Notes under the pieces: generated by a model
What the model saw: only the letters and a program-made list of their open reading frames with translations
The model's database searches: none
What the model was told of the DNA's origin: nothing
Position numbers and translations under genes: made by a program
Shown: positions 8,720 to 16,322 of the stretch, one piece after another
Numbering within the stretch: position 1 is the stretch's first letter
How the letters are laid out: each line of letters begins with the position of its first letter
NCBI RefSeq assembly: GCF_014698045.1
Contig: NZ_JACJSE010000007.1
Location: 62,001-126,000, forward strand
Reading direction: 5' to 3'
DNA from: Aulosira sp. FACHB-615
GTDB taxonomy: Bacteria; Cyanobacteriota; Cyanobacteriia; Cyanobacteriales; Nostocaceae
DNA length: 64,000 bases

Positions 8720-8882
8720 TTAAGTAGAAGGACTGAATTCAACTTAACTTGAGATTGGCGGGTTTCGACACTTCGACAAGCTCAGTGCATCGCTGCGCTC
8801 AACCCTCTTTTAGCAAGGCTATTGAGCATTGAGCGACTTGCCCTGAGCGTAGTCGAAGGGAGTCGAAATGCGTCTTCTAAAT
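8720..8882. repeat. 163-bp interspersed repeat, copy 1 (MITE-like)
   Basis: Starts TTAAGTAGAAGGACT, ends GCGTCTTCTAAAT, with the core GGGTTTCGACACTTCGACA and CATCGCTGCGCTCAACCCT. Copy 2 (53959-54121) has the same ends and exactly the same length. The ends form imperfect terminal inverted repeats (TAGAAGGAC against GTCTTCTA). The interior differs near the right side (CCTGAGCGTAGTCGAAGGG here). No coding capacity. Confidence 0.85.
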
Positions 8883-9118
8883 ATAAATAATTATGTCAAC
8901 ATACTTAAAATTACGATCGCATTAATTGGGCGGGCAAACTGCCCACCCTGCTTACACAGGAGAAATGTTACCTAAAATTACATAATGGTTCTGGTCAGAG
9001 AATTTTGAGAGAAAATATAAATGTAGGAAACAAAGGTAAAAATAGAAATTAGCCTCTGTTTCCCCTTCAGGTTTATTGCTGAAATTAACTTTGCAAACAT
9101 GGTTAATGGAGGTGTCTC

Positions 9119-9232
9119 ATGTTTAGCGATTTTTCACTTTATGATCCTACAACTTACCTAATTGTCAAACTCTTGGTTTTGATGTTGGCATTGCTAATGT
9201 TTATGGTGGTTGCTGCGTCCCCAGTTGTGTAG
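9119..9232 (+). CDS. 37-residue single-pass membrane microprotein
   Basis: A short reading frame: ATG at 9119, TAG at 9230-9232, preceded by GGAGG at a spacing of seven bases, an unusually good ribosome-binding site. The product starts MFSDFSLYDPTTYLIVKLL and continues as one hydrophobic helix rich in Leu, Met and Val, ending ASPVV. That is the layout of the small one-helix subunits of thylakoid complexes, but the sequence does not match PsbX, PsbJ, PetG, PetM or others I know. It lies 61 bases upstream of a secreted unknown, in the same direction. Confidence 0.6.
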   Translation: MFSDFSLYDPTTYLIVKLLVLMLALLMFMVVAASPVV

Positions 9233-9293
9233 AAATTAGTTAATTTAAATCTTTTTCTCCAACCAAGTCTCCCAGAAATATAGCGGTGAGATA

Positions 9294-9860
9294 ATGCTAA
9301 TCATGAGCAATTTCTTACCAATGGGTATTGTCTGTTTAACTTTATTCACAGGTTCACTGATTTCTGGTAAGGTTCTTTTTGCTCAAGACTTGCAGTTAAC
9401 AAATCAACCAGTCAATATTGCCGGTTTAGTAAATGGTCAATATCAATTTTGCAGTCAACCTGACCCCCAAAATTGGCGGGATGGTGCTGGAGTTTGTTTT
9501 AATTTCTCTAAAACTGGAAATCAAGTGAATGGTTATTATGGGTATCCGCACTCTGATCAATTTGTTTGTGTGCGTGGGATAGCAGATAAAAATCTGATCA
9601 CAGGCGAAGGTCTAAGTATTGTGTGGGATATTCCGCAGAAAAATACAGTTGATTCTGCTGAATTTAAGTGGGATGCAGAAGAACATTTAACACTTAGTCA
9701 GGCAAATATCCTCAATACCGTCAATGTTGACGAGGATAGTGCTACGTGGATTTTGTACCGCAAAGCTTTACTCAATCTTGAGGGATTTTACCAATACAAT
9801 CGCCCCCGAATGACACCAGTATCTCAATTGTGTCAGTGGAGTTTTGCCAGTCGTAATTAA
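9294..9860 (+). CDS. Secreted protein of unknown function
   Basis: 188 residues. A hydrophobic N-terminal segment (PMGIVCLTLFTGSLISG) ending near VLFAQ looks like a signal peptide with cleavage around residue 31. The mature part is beta-rich with repeated Tyr/Asn/Gly (QVNGYYGYPHSDQF) and four Cys residues, which may form disulfides in the periplasm. A second in-frame ATG at 9303 is an equally possible start. No known domain recognised. The stop codon touches that of the small gene on the other strand, so the two are convergent. Confidence 0.65.
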   Translation: MLIMSNFLPMGIVCLTLFTGSLISGKVLFAQDLQLTNQPVNIAGLVNGQYQFCSQPDPQNWRDGAGVCFNFSKTGNQVNGYYGYPHSDQFVCVRGIADKNLITGEGLSIVWDIPQKNTVDSAEFKWDAEEHLTLSQANILNTVNVDEDSATWILYRKALLNLEGFYQYNRPRMTPVSQLCQWSFASRN

Positions 9861-10016
9861 TTAACTAGCGTGTTCCCAGTCACTGAGTAACTCATGTTCT
9901 TGTTTGATTTTTTTGGTTTTGCGGAATGGAACTTTGGGAGAACCGATATCTACGCGCCCAAAAGACTGTTTTTTCTGCTTGGTGGATTTTTGCTTTTCTG
10001 TCGTTAAAGTAGTCAT
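9861..10016 (-). CDS. 51-residue basic small protein of unknown function
   Basis: Short reading frame with ATG at 10014-10016 and TAA at 9861-9863. The product is strongly basic in its first 40 residues (many Lys and Gln, with a QSFGRVDIGSPKVPFRKTKK core) and ends in an acidic/aromatic tail, HELLSDWEHAS. A weak GGAAA lies about ten bases before the ATG. Codon use and composition look coding; the opposite strand gives a frame without such features. It ends exactly where the convergent gene ends. No family recognised. Confidence 0.55.
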   Translation of the reverse strand: MTTLTTEKQKSTKQKKQSFGRVDIGSPKVPFRKTKKIKQEHELLSDWEHAS

Positions 10017-10187
10017 TGATGATTGTTTCCGAAAAACTCAGCACTACTTTAAATCATCAATTTCAAAACAGCAAATTTCTGAAGAGGTATTATTAAGTTT
10101 ATTTAGGCGATCGCAAGGTATAAAAATATTCTCCAATTCCAAGCATTTTGCTATACCTATGGTCTACGTCATCTAAGTAAAGTATCG

Positions 10188-11453
10188 TCATGAGATGGGA
10201 ATTGCGATGGTAAACTCGGTTCCGATACCGGGCTGAGAATTAACTTCCATTGTGCCGTTGTGTTTTTCGACGATAATTTGATGGGCAATAGATAAACCAA
10301 GTCCCGTACCTTTACCGACGGGTTTTGTTGTAAATAAAGGTTCAAACAGTCGTTGTTTGAGTCTTTCAGGAATCCCGATACCATTGTCAGCAATTTTAAT
10401 TACCGCCATTTGTTGGGAATTGACATCGGTGGTAATTTGAATTTGCGGGATGCGATCGCTCATTTTACCTTGGATAATTGCTTCATCCAGAGCATCAACG
10501 GCGTTAGCCAGCAGATTCATAAATACTTGATTCATTTCACCGATGTAGCAGGGAACATGAGGTAACTTACCGTAAGCGCGAATCACTTCAATTGCCGGGC
10601 GATCGCCATTAGGCTTGAGGCGATGTTGTAAAATCAACAGCGTACTATCCATACCCGTATGCAAATCAGCAGGTAATTTGGTGTCGCTATCTGAGCGTGA
10701 GAAACTGCGGAGTGAGGTTGAAAGGTGTTGAATGCGTTCGGAACCTACCTCGATGGAACTGACAATTTTTTCTAAGTCTTCAAGCACAAATGGCAAATCC
10801 AAGTTATGTATAAAAGTCGTAATTGTGGCGGTTGGGACGGGATATTCTTGTTCGTACAGTTGCAGTAGCTTGGTGATGTCAGCAATATATTCTTGTAAGG
10901 GCGGGATATTGTTAACGATAAAGCCAATGGGGTTGTTCATTTCGTGAGCGATTCCCGCGATTAACTCTCCAAGAGTTGAGAGTTTTTCTTGTTGTACCAG
11001 TTGTACTTGGGCTTTTTGTAACGCAGTGGTGCGATCGCGTACTTGTTCTTCTAAAGATTGGGTTAATTGCTGGAGTTGTAAATGCACACGCACTCGCGCA
11101 ATAACTTCTGCTTGGGCAAAGGGTTTGGGGATATAATCAACCGCACCCAGGGAAAATCCGTGAATTTTGCTTTCTGTATCAGCTAAGGCTGTGGTAAAAA
11201 TAATTGGTATGTTTTGCGTTACCGGGTTTGCTTTGAGACGACGACAGGTTTCAAAACCGTCAATACCAGGCATTTGGACATCTAGTAAAATTAATTCTGG
11301 TTGGTTGCGTTCGGCTTGAGCGATCGCACTTTCGCCATCCACCGCGACACGAAAACGCCAACCCTCACCCGCGAGTGCTTCTGAAAGTACAGATAAATTG
11401 GTGGGATTATCGTCCACAATCAAAATAAATCCCTTTGTTAAAACCTGATTCAT
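10188..11453 (-). CDS. Response regulator-histidine kinase (REC-HisKA-HATPase)
   Basis: 421 residues. The N-terminal receiver domain (about 8-125) has the acidic pair DD, the phosphoacceptor in LILLDVQMPG, a Thr in FTTA and the Lys in YIPKPF. A coiled coil (LQQLTQSLEEQVRDRTTAL) follows, then a kinase core with the H box IAGIAHEMNNPIGFI, the N box NLLANAVDALDEA, and G boxes DNGIGIP and GKGTGLGLSI. The HEMNNP form of the H box is typical of HisKA kinases that end cyanobacterial phosphorelays. Soluble, no sensor domain, so its input is probably phosphotransfer to the receiver. It lies nine bases downstream of the ethylene-receptor-type hybrid kinase and is almost certainly cotranscribed and in the same pathway. 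Confidence 0.92.
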   Translation of the reverse strand: MNQVLTKGFILIVDDNPTNLSVLSEALAGEGWRFRVAVDGESAIAQAERNQPELILLDVQMPGIDGFETCRRLKANPVTQNIPIIFTTALADTESKIHGFSLGAVDYIPKPFAQAEVIARVRVHLQLQQLTQSLEEQVRDRTTALQKAQVQLVQQEKLSTLGELIAGIAHEMNNPIGFIVNNIPPLQEYIADITKLLQLYEQEYPVPTATITTFIHNLDLPFVLEDLEKIVSSIEVGSERIQHLSTSLRSFSRSDSDTKLPADLHTGMDSTLLILQHRLKPNGDRPAIEVIRAYGKLPHVPCYIGEMNQVFMNLLANAVDALDEAIIQGKMSDRIPQIQITTDVNSQQMAVIKIADNGIGIPERLKQRLFEPLFTTKPVGKGTGLGLSIAHQIIVEKHNGTMEVNSQPGIGTEFTIAIPIS

Positions 11454-11462
11454 GATGCTGTA

Positions 11463-13340
11463 TTAACTAATTTGTTGTTGAATAAAAGTTTCTAAACGTT
11501 TGAGTTGAAAGTTTTTTGCTAACTGGATAATGTGATTAGTAAAGTTGTGGAACTGCGGCTGAGAAGCTAGTTGTTCAGCCAGTTCTAAAATGTTCTGCAC
11601 ATCGCCATCTTGAGTGAGTTCTAAGAATTGTTGTAAAACTTCTTTTGCTGGCAAAATAAAATTATCTAAAGTATCTGTTTTAGGTTGGTTTGTAGTGTTT
11701 TGTTGATTTTCGTATAACCATTCCAGTTGTAGAAATTGCCGCAGTAGTTCCAGGAGTGTTTCTGCTTCTACTGGCTTAGAGAGAAAGGCATTCGCGCCCA
11801 TATCAATACTTTTATATTCGTCAATTGCAAAGACACTGGCAGAAGAAGCGATCGCAGGTATGTTGGCAAATTGACTAGCCTGACGCAAACTCTTAATCAA
11901 CTCAAACCCATCCATCACAGGCATGACTAAATCAGTAATTATCAAGTCTGGTTGATGAGTGTTGATTTTCTCCCATGCTTCTTTTCCATGAATGGCTTCT
12001 ATGACATCAAACCCTACTGGTTCTAATAAATTGACAATCACCGAGCGATTTTCCCATTTATCATCCACAATCAAAATTGTGCGTTTTTTTCCTTGATAAC
12101 CAATAATAATTCCCTGTTCAACTACTCTAGAAACTTTCGCCCAATCTTTAGATTCTGGTGATTCTATTTCAAACCAAAAAGTACTGCCTTTGCCAAATTC
12201 ACTTACTACTTGAATTTGACTGCCCATCAATGAAATAATTTTTTGGCTGATGGCTAGTCCTAATCCTGTGCCTTCTGTTTGGCGTTTTTGACTTCCTGCT
12301 TGTTCAAACGGTACAAAGATTTTTTCGAGTTGTTCGGGTGTAATACCTGTGCCAGTATCTATCACTTCAAAACGAAGTTTATAGATAATTTTACCTTCAT
12401 CATGAATAGCTTGGTTAATAACTTTAATTTTAAAGGTAACACTGCCTTGTTGCGTAAATTTAATAGCATTACCAAGCAAGTTAATCAACACTTGGCGTAA
12501 ACGTTTTTCATCAGCCCGAATCCCAATAGGTAAATCTGGGTCAAGTAATACATGAAACCCGATGACTTTTTGTTCAGCGCGGATACGACAAATTTCACTG
12601 ACGCTATCGATAAATGCAGGTAAATAAAAATCAATGAGATTTAATTCTAGTTTTCTAGCTTCGATTTTAGACAAATCTAAAATATCATTAATTAGGGTTA
12701 ATAAATGAGAACCACACTGATAAATAATTCCGACACCTTTACTCCCTTTTTCGCTTAATTTTTCTGTGCGTTGGAGAATTTGTGTATAGCCAAGAATACC
12801 GTTGAGTGGTGTGCGTAATTCATGGCTCATATTAGCAAGAAATTCACTCTTGGCTTGGCTAGAATTTTTAGCAGCTTCTTCAGCAAGGCGTAGTTCTTGT
12901 TCGATACGTTTACGCTCAATAATTTCAGTTTTAAGCACTTTATTGATAGCTTCTAACTGTGCTGGACTAGGCAGCGTCAGAGCTTGTGGCATGAGATAAA
13001 TTAAGGCAAAGGCTGTATATATTGAGATAATTGCTGTAAACGCTTTGACAATCGATGAAACCCAATAATCAGGATGCCAAAGCGTCCAAATATCTATTAA
13101 ATGTCCACTACCACAAGCCAAGATAAAAGCCCCAAATAACAGAAATACTCCATTAAAGGGGACATCTTGACGTTTGGAAATAAAGTAAATTAATAGCAGA
13201 GGTATGGAATAATAAGCTAGAGCGATCGCACCATCAGAAATAATATTTAGCCATACAAGTTCGGGTTTCCAGAGATAACAATGTCCATGTGGAATAAACC
13301 CTGTCACGTAGATAGAATAGGGAACAAATGCCAATGTCAT
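11463..13340 (-). CDS. Ethylene-receptor-type hybrid histidine kinase
   Basis: 625 residues. Three N-terminal hydrophobic helices match the ethylene-binding domain of plant ETR1: Asp36, Cys76 and His80 sit with the same spacing (40 and 4) as ETR1 Asp25, Cys65 and His69, the copper/ethylene site. The YYSIPLLLIYF and CGSGHLIDIWT segments align by eye. A coiled coil (about 125-160) leads to HisKA (SHELRTPLNGILGY), HATPase (NLLGNAIKFT, DTGTGI, GTGLGLAI) and a receiver domain (VDDKWENR with DLVMPVMDG and a KP pair). An about 85-residue helical C-terminal segment of the type often found after such receivers ends the protein. Known cyanobacterial members (Synechocystis Etr1) bind ethylene; ligand binding here is inferred. 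First gene of a pair with the REC-kinase downstream. Confidence 0.9.
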   Translation of the reverse strand: MTLAFVPYSIYVTGFIPHGHCYLWKPELVWLNIISDGAIALAYYSIPLLLIYFISKRQDVPFNGVFLLFGAFILACGSGHLIDIWTLWHPDYWVSSIVKAFTAIISIYTAFALIYLMPQALTLPSPAQLEAINKVLKTEIIERKRIEQELRLAEEAAKNSSQAKSEFLANMSHELRTPLNGILGYTQILQRTEKLSEKGSKGVGIIYQCGSHLLTLINDILDLSKIEARKLELNLIDFYLPAFIDSVSEICRIRAEQKVIGFHVLLDPDLPIGIRADEKRLRQVLINLLGNAIKFTQQGSVTFKIKVINQAIHDEGKIIYKLRFEVIDTGTGITPEQLEKIFVPFEQAGSQKRQTEGTGLGLAISQKIISLMGSQIQVVSEFGKGSTFWFEIESPESKDWAKVSRVVEQGIIIGYQGKKRTILIVDDKWENRSVIVNLLEPVGFDVIEAIHGKEAWEKINTHQPDLIITDLVMPVMDGFELIKSLRQASQFANIPAIASSASVFAIDEYKSIDMGANAFLSKPVEAETLLELLRQFLQLEWLYENQQNTTNQPKTDTLDNFILPAKEVLQQFLELTQDGDVQNILELAEQLASQPQFHNFTNHIIQLAKNFQLKRLETFIQQQIS

Positions 13341-13538
13341 GCTAGAAATTGCTAGTACTGTGTTAACTTACGTCAACTTAGTATTCCCAAATCTTGACTC
13401 AAGATGAACGATGGCAAACATATTTAATGTGTGAAGATGAGAAATTTAGATACCCGACTTTTCTCACATAATTGAGAATTGCTATAGCAAGTATTAGCTA
13501 TTATTTGGCACTTTTTATGGTATACTCAAAAACCACAT

Positions 13539-15974
13539 TTACCTCTGAGAATTAACAACTGAAAAACCCCGCTTTGTTGGGCGAATTTTAGCCAATTCTA
13601 CTTGAAAACTCACTTTATCGCTGGTGTCTGCACTCCGCGCTTCTAAATTCCAGTTTCCTGGACGCAGATACCAAAATAGATTAGTTGATTGTGTATCTAG
13701 TTGTTCGCCATTTAACCGCCACTCAACTGATGATGGATTTCCGGCTAGTTTAAATTCTAATTTTTGCTGTCCTTCTGTACCTGGATATAGTAAATACAAA
13801 TCACCATTTTGGGGGGAGACAATTCGTAAATTACTAGAGACAAAATTTGATTGCTGCTTGGCTAACCAATCATTATATTCGGGCGGTAAATTAAACTTGT
13901 CTTGAGTGGCGTAAGCAATTTTATCTTCTGGGTAAAAATACTCTTGCACAACAGAGTTACAATCTGACATGGGGCGTAAACCTGAGTTTGCACAGATAGG
14001 AAGTTGAATTAATCCTTGGGGAACTGTAAACACTGCGGGTTCTTGGTTTTCGTGCAGGTGCAACATGATACGGTTCCATAAAGGTGCTGCACCCATAACG
14101 CCAGATACTTGACGCATTGGTTCACCATTAAAATTTCCGACCCAAGTTGCAACGGTGTAGTCGGTGGTAAAGCCCACAGTCCAAGTATCGCGGAAGTTGG
14201 AAGAAGTACCAGTTTTGACGGCGGCGGGGAAGGGCAAGTTTAATACTGAGTCTACACCAAAAGCGGTGGCACGGGCGTGGCGATCGCTCAACATATCAGT
14301 AATTAGTTGCCATATCGTAGGGAGTGGGGAGTGGGGAGTGGGGAGTGGGGAATAAGAGAGTGTTGTTACAAGTGGGGTGGGTTGTCCTTGTCTCGCTATT
14401 GTGACGTAAGCTTGAGCCAGTTCCCATAACGTGACTTCGCCACTACCGAGAGTTAAACCCAAACCGTAATATTCTGGGGTTTGATTGAGGTGGGTAAAGC
14501 CTAATTCATGCAGACGTTCCAGAAAGTTCGGTACGCCAATTTTCTCTAATACTCTCACCGCAGGCACATTTAAAGAATTGGCTAATGCTATCCGCACCCG
14601 CACCGGGCCGAGAAAGCGTTGAGTATAATCTGTAGGGCTATAAAGTTTCGCCCCAGGAATGGCATAGTGGGCGGGGACATCAGCCAAGATGGTGTTTGGG
14701 CGAATCAGTTTTTTTTCTAACGCCAACTCATAAACAAAGGGTTTGAGGGTAGAACCGGGTTGACGTAGGGCTTGTACGCCGTCGTTACGTCCAAGTTTGG
14801 TTTCGTTGAAATAGTCGGGTGAACCGACGTAAGCTAAAACTTCGCCCGTATGGTTGTCAATTACCAAAGCTGCTGCATCGTGGACGTTGTTAGCAGCAAG
14901 GGTAGAGATGACTTGCTGTGCTTGGGCTTCGACGAATTTTTGTAATGGTCTATCGATGGTGGTTTGGATGAGATGATCCCTCTTTGAGGCTACCATGTAC
15001 CCATCAGTTATCGAATTACTACTAGTGTTGGAATTACCCCACCCTAACCCTCCCCTTGGAAAGGGGAGGGAACTAGATTTGCTTGTTTCCCCCCTTTCCA
15101 AGGGGGGACTAAGGGGGGTAAAAGGAACATCGTCCCCCTTACTAAGGGGGGTTGGGGGGATCTGCATTTGCTTGGCTAACCAAAACAAGAAATGAGGTGC
15201 AGCGATAATTCCCCGTTGGCGAGACTGAAAAACCACCTTTTCGGTTTGAGTTTTCTCGGCTATTTGTTGAGTGATATAACCATCCTGTACCATCCGGTTG
15301 AGGACGTATTTTTGACGCTGTTTGAGTCTATCCCAATGTTGTAGCGGGTCAAAGTAGGTGGGATTATTAGGAATAGCAGCCAAAAGACTAGCCTGGGCAA
15401 GATTTAACTCACTGGCGGGTGTTGAAAAATAAGTCCGGGATGCGGCTTCTACACCATATATATTGCCACCCATTGGCAGACGGTTGATATATGCAGCGAG
15501 AATTTCAGTTTTATTCATTCCCGCCGCTAACCGCCAAGCTAACCAAATTTCCTGCAATTTCCCTGAGAAGTTGCGGGTGGATGGTTCTAACATTCGTGCT
15601 AACTGCATGGTAATTGTAGAAGCACCAGAGACTATTTGTTTGGCGTGAATCGCTTGGTTGATGGCGCGGATAATTGCTTTGATATCCAACGCGCCATGAT
15701 GGTAGAAACTACTATCTTCGGCGGCGATAATGGCGTTGATAAATTGGGGAGAAACTTGATTTAAGGGGACGACGGCGGTATGTTCTTGGTCACGGGTGAG
15801 GATTGTTCCTAATGGTAGCCCATTGCGATCGCTAAATTCCAAAGCCAGTTGATTTTGGGCTATATCTGCGGTATGTATAGGCGCAAAATAGGGCAGTAGT
15901 CGCACCACTAAGCATACAAATACAACAGCTAAGAAAAATTTTGACTTTCGGATGAGCCGCCTACTTAGTCTCAT
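13539..15974 (-). CDS. pbpC: Penicillin-binding protein 1C (transglycosylase/transpeptidase)
   Basis: 811 residues. An N-terminal membrane anchor (residues 10-30) is followed by the GT51 transglycosylase domain (EDSSFYHHGALD, GASTITMQLARML). The transpeptidase domain has SxxK in RQPGSTLKPF, SxN in ANSLNVP and KTGTS. A C-terminal beta-sandwich of the BiPBP_C type (last about 90 residues) is characteristic of PBP1C. Two repeat elements lie in frame: residues about 272-313, between the two catalytic domains, and 542-552. Neither removes a catalytic motif. PBP1C acts on periplasmic peptidoglycan and is classically linked with bacterial alpha-2-macroglobulin, whose gene here starts 348 bases away on the other strand. 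A GGGGAG lies eight bases before the ATG. Confidence 0.93.
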   Translation of the reverse strand: MRLSRRLIRKSKFFLAVVFVCLVVRLLPYFAPIHTADIAQNQLALEFSDRNGLPLGTILTRDQEHTAVVPLNQVSPQFINAIIAAEDSSFYHHGALDIKAIIRAINQAIHAKQIVSGASTITMQLARMLEPSTRNFSGKLQEIWLAWRLAAGMNKTEILAAYINRLPMGGNIYGVEAASRTYFSTPASELNLAQASLLAAIPNNPTYFDPLQHWDRLKQRQKYVLNRMVQDGYITQQIAEKTQTEKVVFQSRQRGIIAAPHFLFWLAKQMQIPPTPLSKGDDVPFTPLSPPLERGETSKSSSLPFPRGGLGWGNSNTSSNSITDGYMVASKRDHLIQTTIDRPLQKFVEAQAQQVISTLAANNVHDAAALVIDNHTGEVLAYVGSPDYFNETKLGRNDGVQALRQPGSTLKPFVYELALEKKLIRPNTILADVPAHYAIPGAKLYSPTDYTQRFLGPVRVRIALANSLNVPAVRVLEKIGVPNFLERLHELGFTHLNQTPEYYGLGLTLGSGEVTLWELAQAYVTIARQGQPTPLVTTLSYSPLPTPHSPLPTIWQLITDMLSDRHARATAFGVDSVLNLPFPAAVKTGTSSNFRDTWTVGFTTDYTVATWVGNFNGEPMRQVSGVMGAAPLWNRIMLHLHENQEPAVFTVPQGLIQLPICANSGLRPMSDCNSVVQEYFYPEDKIAYATQDKFNLPPEYNDWLAKQQSNFVSSNLRIVSPQNGDLYLLYPGTEGQQKLEFKLAGNPSSVEWRLNGEQLDTQSTNLFWYLRPGNWNLEARSADTSDKVSFQVELAKIRPTKRGFSVVNSQR
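14319..14350. repeat. Heptamer GGGAGTG tandem repeat inside pbpC
   Basis: Four to five copies of GGGAGTG read in frame as a Ser-Pro-Leu-Pro type linker within the transpeptidase domain of pbpC. Such tandem heptamers are otherwise intergenic in this window (5668). Confidence 0.9.
15037..15160. repeat. C-rich/G-rich interspersed repeat inside pbpC
   Basis: About 124 bases made of three palindromic blocks (CCCTCCCCTTGGAAAGGGGAGGG and two CCCCCTT...AAGGGGGG blocks, described in pieces). It is translated as a Pro/Gly/Ser-rich segment between the transglycosylase and transpeptidase domains. The reading frame is kept through the whole element. Confidence 0.85.
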
Positions 15975-16149
15975 CGGGGACTCCCCTGGATAGTAAAACC
16001 TACTTTAATTGTGACGTAGTGGCTATTTGTTTATCAGGTAATATTGCAAAGACTTAACAATTTATACCAATTTAAATTAAGAATTGTAGTGATTTTTGGA
16101 AATAACTACACTAAATTGGTTATCCATTGTATACCACGTTCCTTCCTCT

Positions 16150-16307
16150 TTCTTCTCTTCCTTTGTGTCCTTTGCGCTCTTTGCGGTTCGTTTATAGGCA
16201 ATTATTAGCCAAAACATTGATAAATTCAAGACTGTTTAACGAACCGCAAAGGACACATAGACGCGCGAGCGGCTTCCCGCAGGGTAGAGCGCAAAGAAAG
16301 AAGAGAT
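16150..16307. repeat. Inverted repeat element between pbpC and the macroglobulin gene
   Basis: The left arm (CTTTGCGCTCTTTGCGGTTC, ending 16192) is answered by a right arm starting AACGAACCGCAAAGGACACA at 16238 and ending GCGCAAAGAAAGAAGAGA. The right arm is interrupted by a GCGGCTTCCCGCAGGGTA word that also occurs near 49680. Single-arm relatives of the CCGCAAAGG unit lie at 22075-22115, 22889-22945, 39770-39790, 48376-48400 and 59320-59350. The whole divergent gap 15975-16322 holds no gene. Confidence 0.8.
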
Positions 16308-16322
16308 TAAAAGTGATTTAAT

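Noticed and set aside
9904..10176. A 90-codon plus-strand frame
   Set aside because: It is antisense to the 51-residue gene at 9861-10016, which has better coding character, and it has no start signal.
16063..16122. ATACCAATTTAAATT and AAATTGGTTAT as possible extra operator copies
   Set aside because: The half-sites do not have the 5-base spacer and the motif class is common in Nostocales intergenic DNA.
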